Positions 39,290 to 48,599 are shown, counted from the first letter of the stretch. The stretch is DNA of 64,000 bases from Nocardia nova SH22a (GCF_000523235.1 NZ_CP006850.1:6634001-6698000); one strand, 5' to 3'. Program-made: numbers and translations. The notes: generated from the letters alone by a model not told the origin.

Positions 39290-40462
39290 GTGACGGGAAA
39301 ACCAACCGCCGAGATCATCGGCGCCGGGATCGGCGGATTGACCGCGGCGACTGCATTGGCACAGCGAGGATGGCAGATCCGGCTACATGAACGGGAGTCC
39401 GAGATCCGGGCGATCGGAGCCGGAATCTATGTGTGGGGCAACGGCTTGGCGACCTTGCGCGCCCTCGGCCTCCACGACGAGGCGGTGATCGGCGCCCATA
39501 TCGGGCCGACGCTGGAAAGCCGGGATCGTCGCGGGCGCACGGTCGAGCGGCTGACCATCAACGGGCCGGATCAGCCGCAGGTGAAAACCATCATGCGGGA
39601 CAGGCTGATTCGCACCCTGGTGGCGGGCGCGGTCCGGGCGGGCGTCGAGATCCGCACCGGGTCGGAGATCGTCGCGGCCGACCCGGCCGGCGCGGTGTTC
39701 GACAGCGCCGGCACCCGCTTCGGCGCGGATCTGGTGGTGGCCGCCGACGGTGTCAACTCCCGTATCCGCGACACCCTCGGCGTGCCGATGCGGCGAATCC
39801 GCTCCACCCAGGGCGCGATTCGCCTGACTGTGCCGTGGACCCAGGAATTCGTCGCGCCCGAGGATCGCGGCAGCTACCTGGAGTTCTTCAGCGGCCGTCG
39901 GCGAGTGCTCTATACACCCAGTAGCGCCGAGCACCTCTACGTGGCGTTGGTCGCCGACACGTCCGACACCGCCGCGACCACGGTACCCATCGATGTGGAC
40001 AGCTGGGTGCGCTCTTTTCCCGCCCTCGAAACCCTGATTCGCAGCCTCGCGGAGGTTCCCGGCCGCTGGGATACGTTCGAATTCATTCGGCTTCGGCGCT
40101 GGTCGACGGGCCGGGTGGCTTTCCTCGGTGATGCCGCCCACGCCCAGCCGCCCTATCTGGGCCAGGGCGGCGGGTGCGCGATGATGAACGCACTCGGTCT
40201 GGCCGACGCGGTATCCGCTGCGCCCCAAGCGATTACGAAGGCCCTCGGGGTGTGGGAAGCCACGGAGCGCCCCACCATCGAACACACCCAGCGCTGGTCC
40301 TACGGGCTGCGGCTGCTCAACAACCTGCCCGATGCCGCCCGGTCCCCGCTACTTCGCACCGTGGACCGGATGCCGATACTCGGCCGATCCCGACTCCGGG
40401 CCGCGGTCACGATCCCCACCGGCTGCGACGCGTTCGCGGCCGCCGAAAGGACCTCCGAATGA
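39290..40462 (+). CDS. aqdB: FAD-dependent aromatic monooxygenase, AqdB-like
   Basis: A 390-residue single-component flavoprotein hydroxylase: GAGIGGLTAATALAQRGW FAD motif at the N-terminus, the mid-protein DG motif VVAADGVNSRIRD and the GD motif FLGDAAHAQPPYLGQGGG. The GTG at 39290 has AGGA seven bases upstream. Its ATGA overlap with a Hod/Qdo-type dioxygenase, which is itself followed by an alpha/beta hydrolase, reproduces the gene content of the aqd operons of Rhodococcus and Mycobacteroides. There AqdB 3-hydroxylates 2-alkyl-4(1H)-quinolones (HHQ to PQS). The substrate assignment comes from this context rather than from sequence alone. Confidence 0.7.
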   Translation: MTGKPTAEIIGAGIGGLTAATALAQRGWQIRLHERESEIRAIGAGIYVWGNGLATLRALGLHDEAVIGAHIGPTLESRDRRGRTVERLTINGPDQPQVKTIMRDRLIRTLVAGAVRAGVEIRTGSEIVAADPAGAVFDSAGTRFGADLVVAADGVNSRIRDTLGVPMRRIRSTQGAIRLTVPWTQEFVAPEDRGSYLEFFSGRRRVLYTPSSAEHLYVALVADTSDTAATTVPIDVDSWVRSFPALETLIRSLAEVPGRWDTFEFIRLRRWSTGRVAFLGDAAHAQPPYLGQGGGCAMMNALGLADAVSAAPQAITKALGVWEATERPTIEHTQRWSYGLRLLNNLPDAARSPLLRTVDRMPILGRSRLRAAVTIPTGCDAFAAAERTSE

Positions 40463-41274
40463 GATTCCCCGCCCTGCGCACCCTCGAGGTGAACGGCTAC
40501 CCGATCAGCTACGACGAGCACGGCGAAGCGAAGCATCCGACGGTGGTGCTGCTGAGCGGCTGGTGCCAGGACCATCGACTGTTCGATCCGCTGGTGCCGC
40601 TACTCACCACCGATCATCATGTGCTGCGCGTCGATTGGCGTGGGCACGGCGAAGATCGTTCCCCCATACCGGATTTCGGTCCCGATGAGCAGGCCGCCGA
40701 CACCCTCGCCGTTCTGGACGCACTGGGTGTGGATCGTTTCCTGCCCGTCTCCACCTCCCACGGCGGCTGGGCGAACCTGGAGATCGCCGAGCGTGCCGGC
40801 GCGCCACGGGTTCCGGACGTCATCGTGATCGACTGGCTGCAGACGCCCGCCAGTCCCGAATTCCTGGCAGATCTGGCCGCCAGCCGCAGCGAACACTGGC
40901 GGGCGGCCCAGCGCGCGCTGTTCGATATCTGGCTTGCCGGAAGCCGCAACGAACTGGTCCGCAACCATCTCGACAAGGAAATGGCCGAGTTCGACCACGA
41001 CATGTGGGCTCGCTCCTGCGACGTCATCGCCGCCGCGTACGACCGCTGGGACTCGCCGCTGCAGCGGATGCTCGCCCTGTCCGGCGAACACACGGTGCGG
41101 CATCTCTTCTCGCAGCCCACCGCACGGGATTACCTTGCGGCCCAGTCGGATTTCGGCGACTCCCATCGGTGGTACTCGCACAAGTTGCTGGGTGGTGACA
41201 CCCACTTCCCCACCCTCGATTCCCCCGATCTGGTAGCAGCCGAGATCCGGGCCGCGACCTCGGCACGGATGTGA
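40459..41274 (+). CDS. aqdC: cofactor-free 2,4-dioxygenase of the Hod/Qdo/AqdC group
   Basis: A 271-residue alpha/beta-hydrolase-fold protein that closely follows, from memory, the Arthrobacter 3-hydroxy-4-oxoquinaldine 2,4-dioxygenase Hod along its length: LSGWCQDHR, DWRGHG, PDFGPDEQ, LPVSTSHGGW (Ser100 and His101), the IDW aspartate (Asp125), RHLFSQPT and GGDTHFP (His249, the catalytic base position). Such enzymes cleave 3-hydroxy-4(1H)-quinolones with O2 and release CO, without metal or cofactor. Between an FAD monooxygenase and a formamidase-like hydrolase, the best match is AqdC, the PQS dioxygenase. The ATG overlaps the preceding stop (ATGA). A 2-methyl or unsubstituted quinolone could be the true substrate. 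Confidence 0.82.
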   Translation: MRFPALRTLEVNGYPISYDEHGEAKHPTVVLLSGWCQDHRLFDPLVPLLTTDHHVLRVDWRGHGEDRSPIPDFGPDEQAADTLAVLDALGVDRFLPVSTSHGGWANLEIAERAGAPRVPDVIVIDWLQTPASPEFLADLAASRSEHWRAAQRALFDIWLAGSRNELVRNHLDKEMAEFDHDMWARSCDVIAAAYDRWDSPLQRMLALSGEHTVRHLFSQPTARDYLAAQSDFGDSHRWYSHKLLGGDTHFPTLDSPDLVAAEIRAATSARM

Positions 41275-41278
41275 CCGG

Positions 41279-42172
41279 ATGAGCGACCCCCACATCGACG
41301 ATGCGTTCAATGTGCGAAATACAGTGCCGCCGAAGGTTTTCGACGCCACCATCGCCGCGTACCGCAGGCGCTCCGATCAGGCCGTCGCCGGTCTGCCCGG
41401 GATACCGGATCTGGTCTACGATCCCGAGAGCGGGCAGCGCCTCGATATCTGGGGAACCGCCCCCGGCGAACTACGCCCGGCGTTCCTGGCCATTCATGGC
41501 GGATATTGGCGCATGCTCTCCCGCCACGACACCGCCTTCATGGCCCGCCCCCTCGCCGATGCCGGAATAGCCACGGTCGCGATCGATTACGGGCTGGCCC
41601 CTGCCACCACGCTGGAGGAGATCGTGCGCCAGGTCCGCACCGCAGTGGCCTGGGTCCATCACCACGGCACGGCGCACGGTCTCGACCCGCATCGCATCAC
41701 CGTGGGCGGCAGCTCGGCCGGTGGCCACCTCACCGCGTCTGTCATGGTCCGGGGCTGGCACGCCGACTTCGCGGTGCCCGTCGATGTCGTGAAGGCCGCG
41801 GCCCCACTCAGCGGACTGTTCGACCTGCGCCCCCTGGTCGACTCCTTCGCCAACGAGTGGCTCGGACTCACGCCTGCTCGGGCAGCCGCCCTGAGCCCGC
41901 AACTGCACGCCGATCAGCCCGGCCCGCCGGCCCTCATCGCGGTCGCAGCCGCCGACGGCACCGGATTCCTGCACCAGAGCCGCGTTTTCCACGACTCCTG
42001 GTCTCGTCACTCCCCCAGCACCCTGCGAATCATCCCTGCCCGCAACCACTACGACCTGTTCCTGGACCTGGCCGACCGGCAATCGATCCTCACCCACGAT
42101 CTGATCGCGCTCATCGAAGCAACCGCCATCCGTTCGCCCGCGCCCTCCTCCACGGCGACACCGCACGACTGA
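41279..42172 (+). CDS. aqdA: alpha/beta hydrolase, AqdA-like N-acylanthranilate hydrolase
   Basis: A 297-residue alpha/beta hydrolase related to kynurenine formamidases and HSL-type esterases: oxyanion motif HGGYW (residues 73-77), nucleophile GGSSAGG (Ser146), acid Asp226 in AAADGTG and His257 in ARNHYDL. In aqd operons AqdA hydrolyses the N-acylanthranilate released by AqdC to anthranilate and a fatty acid. The gene begins four bases after the dioxygenase stop and is the last of the three-gene operon. A terminator follows at 42194. Aryl-formamidase activity is the main alternative. Confidence 0.72.
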   Translation: MSDPHIDDAFNVRNTVPPKVFDATIAAYRRRSDQAVAGLPGIPDLVYDPESGQRLDIWGTAPGELRPAFLAIHGGYWRMLSRHDTAFMARPLADAGIATVAIDYGLAPATTLEEIVRQVRTAVAWVHHHGTAHGLDPHRITVGGSSAGGHLTASVMVRGWHADFAVPVDVVKAAAPLSGLFDLRPLVDSFANEWLGLTPARAAALSPQLHADQPGPPALIAVAAADGTGFLHQSRVFHDSWSRHSPSTLRIIPARNHYDLFLDLADRQSILTHDLIALIEATAIRSPAPSSTATPHD

Positions 42173-42193
42173 CGCGACCACCGCGAAATCATC

Positions 42194-42227
42194 GGCCCTC
42201 CATGCTGCCCAGCCGGCATGGGGGGCC
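42194..42227 (+). terminator. terminator of the aqd-like operon
   Basis: GGCCCTCCATGC (42194-42205) pairs with GCATGGGGGGCC (42216-42227) with one mismatch and a ten-base loop, 21 bases after the last stop and followed by TTCTC. The remaining bases up to 42440 hold no gene I can support. Confidence 0.7.
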
Positions 42228-42440
42228 TTCTCACGTCGAACCCGCACAGTCGATTCGGTGCGGCGGGCCGGATCGTCGGCCGACTCCGTCCCCGTCGCTG
42301 CTCGAAGACGTCGAATGCCCGCATCGGTCCGGCGATGCGGGCGGTATCGGCGACGTGCACGGCGTGTGGGACGCCGAAGCACTCGGTGCTACGGACGAAC
42401 GCCGGTGACGATGGTCCGCGCAAATGTTCGGCGAGGAGTC

Positions 42441-43886
42441 CTAGGCGGTGGTGTATGCCTGGGCAAAGTTGGCGGAGGCGGTGCGTTCGGCCTGGGAGAA
42501 CCAGCCGTAGATCTCCGCGTCGGAATACTTCGGTAGCATCGCCGCGGCCTTCTCCAAGCGATCGAGGGCGGCATTCGCTTCGGTACGCACGGTATTCCGA
42601 TCGACGCCGACCAGGACACCGTCCTGCTTGCGAATGACGCCGTTGACCATGACGGTGTCCACATCGGCGGCAGTGGACTGCAACACCACCGAACCGGCCG
42701 GGTAACTCGAACGCACCAGATCCATGCGCGGCCGCACCACGATCACATCGGCCTTCTTGCCGACGGTCAGCGACCCGATCTCGTCGGCAAGCCCGATGGC
42801 GGCGGCGCTGTTGTGGGTGGCCCAGGTGAGCGCGTCGCGCACACCGAGATCGACTGTGGTGGGCATGGTTCCGGTGGCGTGTACCCGATCGTGGTCGAGG
42901 CAACGCTGGAATTGCAGGCCGAGGCGCATCTGCGAGAACAGGTCGCCGGAGCCGACGCACACGATGTCGGTGCTGATGCCGGGGGCCAGCCCGTGGTCGA
43001 GGGCGGCGCGGAACGGCGGATGCCCCATGCCCATCTGCATCTCGGTTTCCGGCGCGATGGTGACCTTGCCGCCGGTGTCGGCGATCAGCTGCCACTCCTG
43101 ATGGTTGAGCGCCGGACAGTGGATGTGCAGATGGCCGGGCAGCAGCAGTTCCCGGTCGTCGAGTTCACGCAGTCCGCGCAGCAGGATCGACGAGGTCGCC
43201 GCGCCCGTGTGGGAGGCTCCCACGATGCCGAGTTCGCGTACCCGCCGGATCTCCGCGGCCGTCTCCTCGAAGGAGACGGTGCCGAAGTCGCTGTAGAGCA
43301 TGGCCATGCGCGACATATCGTCGTCGGAAGCGAAGTGCGAGCCGCGCAGGGCCGAGGCGTCCGCCAGGCGCGCCGCGTGCCCGTCGAACGCGGGCGGCCG
43401 ATAGTCGTACTGCTGCATCCCGTACGCGTATACCGACCGGATTCCGGTCGCCCGCAGCGCTTCCACGTCGGCGCGGGCGTGGTCGGGGCTGTTGACGCAG
43501 TCGTGGCAGTCGAAGATCGTGGTCACGCCGGCGTCGAGGGCTTCCAGTGCGCCGACCGTGGACGCCGCGGCGGCGTCCTCCGGCTGCACGACCGAGCCGA
43601 TGCCGTAGAAAGTGGTGGCCAGGAACTGCATGAGCGACTGATCGGCGGAGATGCCGCGCAGCAATGCCATCCAGGTATGGCGATGGCTGTCGATCATGCC
43701 CGGCAGGATGTAGCCGCCGCGCGCGTCCACCACCCGCGCGTCCACACCGGCGAATTCGTCGGCCGAGCGCGCGATGGCGATGATCCGGTCGCCCTCCACG
43801 AGCACCGCGCCCTCGGGAAGGTCCCCGAATTCGGGATCCATGGTGATGATGTGCCCGCCGGCGATGACGGTTTTCTCGAGACTCAT
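42441..43886 (-). CDS. deaminase-type amidohydrolase, paralogue 1
   Basis: A 481-residue amidohydrolase of the cytosine deaminase/TrzN/8-oxoguanine deaminase subgroup: an N-terminal beta sandwich with GGHIITMDPEFGDL, the H-x-H metal motif in GMIDSHRHTWMALLRG, HIHCPALNHQEW and the catalytic aspartate in GISTDIVCVGSGDLF. The ATG at 43886 starts the homology and GAG lies five bases upstream. It is strikingly similar along its whole length to the protein encoded at 51502-52962. It is divergent from the LysR gene across a strong palindrome. Deamination or dechlorination of a nitrogen ring is typical of the group; the substrate here is unknown. Confidence 0.85.
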   Translation of the reverse strand: MSLEKTVIAGGHIITMDPEFGDLPEGAVLVEGDRIIAIARSADEFAGVDARVVDARGGYILPGMIDSHRHTWMALLRGISADQSLMQFLATTFYGIGSVVQPEDAAAASTVGALEALDAGVTTIFDCHDCVNSPDHARADVEALRATGIRSVYAYGMQQYDYRPPAFDGHAARLADASALRGSHFASDDDMSRMAMLYSDFGTVSFEETAAEIRRVRELGIVGASHTGAATSSILLRGLRELDDRELLLPGHLHIHCPALNHQEWQLIADTGGKVTIAPETEMQMGMGHPPFRAALDHGLAPGISTDIVCVGSGDLFSQMRLGLQFQRCLDHDRVHATGTMPTTVDLGVRDALTWATHNSAAAIGLADEIGSLTVGKKADVIVVRPRMDLVRSSYPAGSVVLQSTAADVDTVMVNGVIRKQDGVLVGVDRNTVRTEANAALDRLEKAAAMLPKYSDAEIYGWFSQAERTASANFAQAYTTA

Positions 43887-43975
43887 GTGTGCTCGCGCTT
43901 TCTGCTCGTTTCGGGAAACGGTGTGCACCGATATTCACCCGGACGAGACATGTCACGCTAATGCTTGTTCGACAA

Positions 43976-44003
43976 TCCGGCATACCTGTTCAGGTATGCC
44001 GGA
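43976..44003. promoter_or_regulatory. 28-bp palindrome, probable LysR operator with CATACC/GGTATG
   Basis: Perfect 13-base arms TCCGGCATACCTG and CAGGTATGCCGGA flank a central TT. It lies about 90 bases upstream of both the amidohydrolase (minus) and the LysR gene (plus). The CATACC/GGTATG half-sites recur in the divergent region 50092-50181 upstream of the nba-like operon and the P450, suggesting the same regulator. Confidence 0.7.
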
Positions 44004-44098
44004 GTCTCCCGGTTAGATATGCGTTAATTGGTATGGCGAACAGAGAAATTCTGCCGATTCGGATATCGCGGGCAATCCCGCCGATTTACGATGCGCGA

Positions 44099-45055
44099 AT
44101 GGATCTACCCCGATTGCTCGATGGTCGCTTGAAGCTACGGCACCTGGTGCTGGTGGACGCGCTCACCCGGCACGGCAGTGTGGTGGGCGCGGCCGCGGCC
44201 CTGCACGTCACCCAGCCGGTCGCCACCCGCAGCCTGCACGATCTGGAAGCCATTCTGGGCGTGGACCTCTACGACCGCGGCCCGCGCGGCATCACGCCGA
44301 CCATCTTCGGCGACGCGTTCACCACGCACGCGCGCGCGGTGCTGGCCCAGCTCGACCAGGCCGGGCGGCACGTGGTGGAACTGGCCCGCGCCGATCGCGG
44401 CACCGTGGTCGTCGGCTCGCACCTGGCTGGATCGAATGTGCTGCTGCCGCGCGCCATCGCCCGCCTGAAGTCGGAGCATCCGCTGCTCACCGTCGTGGTG
44501 CGGGAGGGCTCCCCCGAGGCGCTGCTGGTCGAATTGGAATCCGGCCGGGTGGATCTCATCGTCGGCCGCCTGACCGCCCCCTCCGACGAGACCGCCATGC
44601 GCGGCGCCCTCTACGACGAGTCGGTGGAACCGGTGACCCGGGCCGGCCATCCGCTGACGGTGCGCGGCACGGTCACCATCGCCGATCTCACCGCCTACCC
44701 GTGGATTCTGCCGGGCACCGGTACCTCGCTGCGGCTGGAGCTGGAGAAGTTCTTCGCGCGCAACGGCATTCCGCTGCCGGAGAACCGGGTCGAAGCCACC
44801 TCGTATCTGACCGTCCGCCAGCTGCTGCTGGAGACCGACATGATCGCGGTGCTGCCGAGCCTGATCGCACGCGGCGACACCCGCCTGGCTCCGCTGCCGG
44901 TACCGCTCGACACCATCGGTCACAGTGTCGGCCTCACCATTCCGGCCACCCGGACTCCGACGCCCGCCGCGGAGGCCCTCATCGCCTCGCTCAACCGGGT
45001 GGCCACGGACATGCGGAAACCGGGCGGCGTCCAAGACGCCGCCCGGTGGCGGTAA
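44099..45055 (+). CDS. nbaR: LysR-family regulator, probable nba pathway activator
   Basis: A 318-residue LysR regulator: helix-turn-helix LVLVDALTRHGSVVGAAAAL followed by TQPVATRSLHDLEAILG, then an effector domain with VVVGSHLAGSNVLLP. The ATG at 44099 begins the homology. It ends six bases from the convergent end of the ACMSD gene and is divergent from the first deaminase paralogue. In the Pseudomonas fluorescens KU-7 nba cluster the regulator nbaR also follows nbaD, although here it is on the opposite strand. The CATACC palindrome upstream is its likely site. The effector is probably a pathway acid such as 3-hydroxyanthranilate. Confidence 0.8.
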   Translation: MDLPRLLDGRLKLRHLVLVDALTRHGSVVGAAAALHVTQPVATRSLHDLEAILGVDLYDRGPRGITPTIFGDAFTTHARAVLAQLDQAGRHVVELARADRGTVVVGSHLAGSNVLLPRAIARLKSEHPLLTVVVREGSPEALLVELESGRVDLIVGRLTAPSDETAMRGALYDESVEPVTRAGHPLTVRGTVTIADLTAYPWILPGTGTSLRLELEKFFARNGIPLPENRVEATSYLTVRQLLLETDMIAVLPSLIARGDTRLAPLPVPLDTIGHSVGLTIPATRTPTPAAEALIASLNRVATDMRKPGGVQDAARWR

Positions 45056-45061
45056 CACGGT

Positions 45062-46057
45062 TCAGCTCAGGCCCAGGAACCGTTCGGCATTGCCGCGCGC
45101 GATCAGCCCGCGCGTGGCCTCGTCGAGAAACTCGCTCTTGCGCACCACATTTCCGACGGGACGCTCCCCCAGCGGGTAGGGATAGTCGCTGCCGACCATC
45201 ACCCGCTCCGGCCCGACGGTCCCCACCAGTAGCCGCAGCGCGCGCTCGTCGAAGACCACCGAGTCGACGTAGAATCGGCCGAGGTAGTGCGACGGCGGAT
45301 ACTGCGAGGTGCCGATCACATCGTGCCGGTTGTGCCAGGCGTTCTCCATCCGGCCCAGCCAGAACGCGAAAGATCCGCCGCCGTGGGCGAATCCGATGCG
45401 CAGCCGATCGTCGATGCGGTCGAAGACGCCGCCGAGCACCAGCGCCAGGATCGACAGGTGGGTCTCGGCCGGCATCGCGGTCAGCCACTGCGCCATCCAG
45501 CGATCCAGCCGCGGCGAACCCGCCATGTCCCAGGGGTGCACGAACACCGGCACGTTCAGGTCCGCACAATGCTGGAGGAAGGTGACCACCCCCGCGCTGT
45601 CGAGATCCTGGTCGCCCACATGGTTGCCGATCTCCACACCGCGATGACCGTTGGCCACACAGCGTTCCAGTTCCCGGCAGGCGGCGTCGGGATCCTGCAG
45701 CGGCACCTGGCAGAAGGGCAGCAGCCGGTCCGGCGCGGGTGCGACGATCTCCAGGGCCAGGTCGTTGAAGATCCGGGCGATGCGTTCGGCCTGTGGCGCG
45801 CTGCGGCCGTAGTTGAAGAACGCCGGGGTCGGCGACACCACCTGGATGTCCACCCCATCGGCGTCCATGTCCGCGAGCCGCCGCTCGGCCAGCCAGCAGT
45901 CGTCCCGGATGCGCCGGAACTCTCTGGACCCCATCATGATCATGGCCTCGGCCTCGGAATCGATCCGCAGCCAGGGCGCGTCGGCTCCGCCCTCGGCGGT
46001 CAGGTCCGGCCAGCCCCTGGGCACGTAGTGGGTGTGGATATCGATCATCCGCTCCAT
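45062..46057 (-). CDS. nbaD: 2-amino-3-carboxymuconate-6-semialdehyde decarboxylase
   Basis: A 331-residue zinc enzyme of the ACMSD family, converting 2-amino-3-carboxymuconate-6-semialdehyde to 2-aminomuconate-6-semialdehyde. Zinc and catalytic residues are in place: DIHTHYVP (His8, His10), VHPWDM (His174), AHGGGSFAF (His225) and GSDYPYPLGE (Asp291). It matches the Pseudomonas NbaD pattern from memory (QVPLQD, GNHVGD, AMPAET). It begins three bases after the 3-hydroxyanthranilate dioxygenase gene and closes the minus-strand operon. Confidence 0.93.
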   Translation of the reverse strand: MERMIDIHTHYVPRGWPDLTAEGGADAPWLRIDSEAEAMIMMGSREFRRIRDDCWLAERRLADMDADGVDIQVVSPTPAFFNYGRSAPQAERIARIFNDLALEIVAPAPDRLLPFCQVPLQDPDAACRELERCVANGHRGVEIGNHVGDQDLDSAGVVTFLQHCADLNVPVFVHPWDMAGSPRLDRWMAQWLTAMPAETHLSILALVLGGVFDRIDDRLRIGFAHGGGSFAFWLGRMENAWHNRHDVIGTSQYPPSHYLGRFYVDSVVFDERALRLLVGTVGPERVMVGSDYPYPLGERPVGNVVRKSEFLDEATRGLIARGNAERFLGLS

Positions 46058-46060
46058 GCG

Positions 46061-46582
46061 CTACCCCTTGCCCGGATGCAGCGTGCCGCAGGCGGGGCAC
46101 GTGCGCGCCTGCTCGTCGGCGTAGAAGGCGGTGAAGACCGGTGGCAGGTCGGCGACGATATCGCGCACCTGCAACTGCACCTCGTGCACCAGCCCGGAAC
46201 AGTTCGGGCAGTACCACTGGAACTTCTCGAGAGTGCCTTCCGCGCGCACCCGCTCGATGACCAGGCCGATGGATCCGTCCTGGGGCCGCTGCGGTGAATG
46301 CGGCAGATTGCCGGGCAGCAGCCAGGTTTCCCCCTCCCTGATGTGCACGGTCTGCTCCCCTTCCGCCGTCATCACGTTGACGTGGATATCGCCCTTGATC
46401 TGATAGAACCACTCCTCGTAGGGATCGACGTGAAAGTCGGTGCGCTGGTTGGGTCCGCCGACCACCTGCACGATGAAGTCGCTGCCCAGCGCCATGGTCT
46501 TGTTGTTGACCGGTGGCCGCAGCTGATCGGCGTGCTCGGCGATCCACTCGGCGAAATCTATGGTGGGCGGGATGGCGGTCAT
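46061..46582 (-). CDS. nbaC: 3-hydroxyanthranilate 3,4-dioxygenase
   Basis: A 173-residue cupin dioxygenase that opens the ring of 3-hydroxyanthranilate. Iron ligands are His51 and Glu57 in [11 protein letters not shown] and His95 in [13 protein letters not shown]. The C-terminal rubredoxin-like site has CPNC (Cys125, Cys128) and CPAC (Cys162, Cys165), as in bacterial enzymes. The ATG overlaps the stop of the RidA gene (ATGA). It acts directly before NbaD. Confidence 0.95.
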   Translation of the reverse strand: MTAIPPTIDFAEWIAEHADQLRPPVNNKTMALGSDFIVQVVGGPNQRTDFHVDPYEEWFYQIKGDIHVNVMTAEGEQTVHIREGETWLLPGNLPHSPQRPQDGSIGLVIERVRAEGTLEKFQWYCPNCSGLVHEVQLQVRDIVADLPPVFTAFYADEQARTCPACGTLHPGKG

Positions 46583-47016
46583 TGCACTGCCTCCGGTCGG
46601 GTGCGGTCGATGTGTGCGATGCCCTGCATTTCGATGAGCAGGTGCGGATGTGGAAGCTGATGCACCGCGACGGTGGTGCGCGCCGGGCCGGCTTCGTCGA
46701 AGTATCCGGCGTACACCTCGTTGTAGCCGCCGAAGTCGTTCATCGACACCAGATACGTGGTCACCTGTACGAGATCGCCCAGGTCCGCGCCGACCTCGCG
46801 CAGGATGGCGCGCATGTTCTCGAGCACGGCCCGGGTCTGGACACGGATGTCGAGTTCGGTCACCCCGAACTCGTCGGCGCTCGCCCCGGCGAAGGTGTTG
46901 TCCGGCCGCCGGGAACTGGTGCCGGACACGAAGATCAGATCGCCGACCACCTTCACGTGTGGAAAACGCCCGCGCGGCACCGCCATTCCGGCGACGACGT
47001 GGGCCTCGGCGCTCAT
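46579..47016 (-). CDS. nbaF: RidA-family 2-aminomuconate deaminase
   Basis: A 145-residue RidA/YjgF-fold protein ([53 protein letters not shown]) that in this context hydrolyses 2-aminomuconate to 4-oxalocrotonate and ammonia. Its ATG would overlap the expected stop of nbaG (ATGA). In the sequence as given, nbaG is frameshifted and reads into this gene in frame (see 47013-47796), but the protein can still be made from its own start. Its stop overlaps nbaC. Confidence 0.85.
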   Translation of the reverse strand: MSAEAHVVAGMAVPRGRFPHVKVVGDLIFVSGTSSRRPDNTFAGASADEFGVTELDIRVQTRAVLENMRAILREVGADLGDLVQVTTYLVSMNDFGGYNEVYAGYFDEAGPARTTVAVHQLPHPHLLIEMQGIAHIDRTRPEAVQ

Positions 47017-47796
47017 GCGCGCCCGCCGATCGCGGTCAGGCCCACCCGGCCGAGCCCGGCCACCTCGCACTTCGGCCACACCGGGTGTCAGCGGGACGGC
47101 CGTGGTCGCCGCGCCCGCCAGGATCACCTGACCGGCGCGCAGGGCGAATCCTCGTGCGCGACACAGCCGGACGAGGGCGTGCAGCGCGCGGATCGGATCA
47201 CCGAGAATGGCGGCCGTGGAGCCCACCGTCTCGTGCTCGCCCATGCGCAACCGCACGGCGCTGTTGGGGACCGCGCGCAGCGGCTGCCACGGCCCGATCA
47301 CGAAGGCGGCGGCGGAGGTGTTGTCGGCGACCACGTCGGTGTGGGTGAAGCGGAAGTCGCGATAGCGGGAGTCGATGACCTCCATCGCCGGGGCGACGGC
47401 ATCCACGCACGCCTCGATATCGACCTCGGGATCGGCCGGGTCCACCGCGCGCGAAAGCCGGTACGCCACTTCGGGTTCGATCTTGGGGTGAATGAACCGC
47501 GACAGGTCGAGTTCACCGCCGTCGGGCACCCGCATGGCATCGGTGAGGCGTCCGGCGATCACCTCCGACACCCCCATTTGCGCCATCTTCTCCCGGCTGG
47601 TGAAGCCGAGCTTGAGCCCGGCCGCGCGCTCACCGCGGCCCAGGCGGCGCGAGAACAGCGCGTTCTGGATGGCATAGGCATCGTCCAGGCCGAACGTGTA
47701 CTCGTCGGCGAGGCTGGCCACGTCGGTGACCGTACGCTGCGCCAGGTCGAGTCGATCGGCCAGGCGGTCGAGGTCGATGACCGTGCAAGACTTCAT
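47013..47796 (-). pseudogene. nbaG: 4-oxalocrotonate decarboxylase with a 3'-terminal frameshift
   Basis: The frame from the ATG at 47796 (GGAG six bases upstream) encodes a 2-oxo-acid decarboxylase/hydratase-family protein: [70 protein letters not shown]. Right after VAEV one extra base (G on the plus strand at 47067) shifts the frame. Removing it restores [17 protein letters not shown] and a TGA at 47013 overlapping the nbaF ATG. As written, the frame instead continues into nbaF, giving a chain of about 400 residues. It decarboxylates 4-oxalocrotonate to 2-oxopent-4-enoate. All catalytic residues precede the shift, so activity may remain; a sequencing error is equally possible. Confidence 0.8.
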
Positions 47797-48599
47797 TTCC
47801 CGCTCCCCGCGTCGATCACTGCTTCCACTTCGCCCAGTCCGTCCAGCCGCAGCCGGTATCGGCCGGGCCCGGCGATGGGCACCATGGGGCCCAGGGCCCC
47901 CGACATGACGACATCCCCCGCGAGCAGCGGCTGCCCACGCGAGGCGAGTTCGCGCGCCAGCCACGCCACCGCCACCACCGGCGAGCCCAGGCAGGCATGG
48001 CCCGCGCCGAAGGACACCGGTTCGCCGTCGCGTTCGAGCACCATGCCGACCTGGGAGAGGTCACGGTCACGCAGGGAAAACGGGGCCGTGCCCAGCACCA
48101 CCGCGCCGCTCGAGGCATTGTCGGCGACGGTGTCGACGATGGTGAGGTCCCAGCCGGTGACGCGAGAGTCGACGATCTCGATGGCGGCGAGCACGAAGTC
48201 GGTGGCGCGCAGCACATCCGCCACGGTGGCGCCGGGCCGGTCGAGATCCGCGCCGAGCACGAAGGCGATCTCACCCTCCGCGCGCGGCTGCAGAAACCGT
48301 TTGTGCGCCAGCGGTTCCCGATGTCCGACGACCATATCGTCGAGCAGAATCCCGAAATCGGGGCGGAACACCCCGAACTGCTGCTGCACGACCGGAGCCG
48401 TCAGGCCGATCTTCGCGCCCACCGGCCGCGCGCCCGCCCGCACTCGGGCCGCGACCACCTCGCCCTGCACCGCGTAGGCGCGATCGATATCGCTGTCGCC
48501 CAGCAGATCTCGCACCGGCGCGCAGGTCATCCCGGTGCGCGCGGCCTCCGACAGCCGCTCGGCGGCGCGTACGACCGCCGTCTTCTCATCGAATGTCAC
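47793..48599 (-). CDS. nbaH: 2-oxopent-4-enoate hydratase
   Basis: A 268-residue member of the 2-keto-4-pentenoate hydratase family: [72 protein letters not shown]. It adds water to 2-oxopent-4-enoate to give 4-hydroxy-2-oxovalerate. The start is a GTG in a GTGA overlap with the dehydrogenase stop; the stop overlaps nbaG (ATGA). It is a paralogue of nbaG, and I assign the two by operon order and by the NbaG-type start; their roles could be swapped. Confidence 0.82.
   Translation of the reverse strand: MTFDEKTAVVRAAERLSEAARTGMTCAPVRDLLGDSDIDRAYAVQGEVVAARVRAGARPVGAKIGLTAPVVQQQFGVFRPDFGILLDDMVVGHREPLAHKRFLQPRAEGEIAFVLGADLDRPGATVADVLRATDFVLAAIEIVDSRVTGWDLTIVDTVADNASSGAVVLGTAPFSLRDRDLSQVGMVLERDGEPVSFGAGHACLGSPVVAVAWLARELASRGQPLLAGDVVMSGALGPMVPIAGPGRYRLRLDGLGEVEAVIDAGSGK

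Noticed and set aside
46579..47796. A natural nbaG-nbaF fusion protein as the intended gene product
   Set aside because: The canonical nbaG end and an ATGA junction reappear exactly when one base is removed, so a frameshift is the simpler explanation; I kept it only as a finding.
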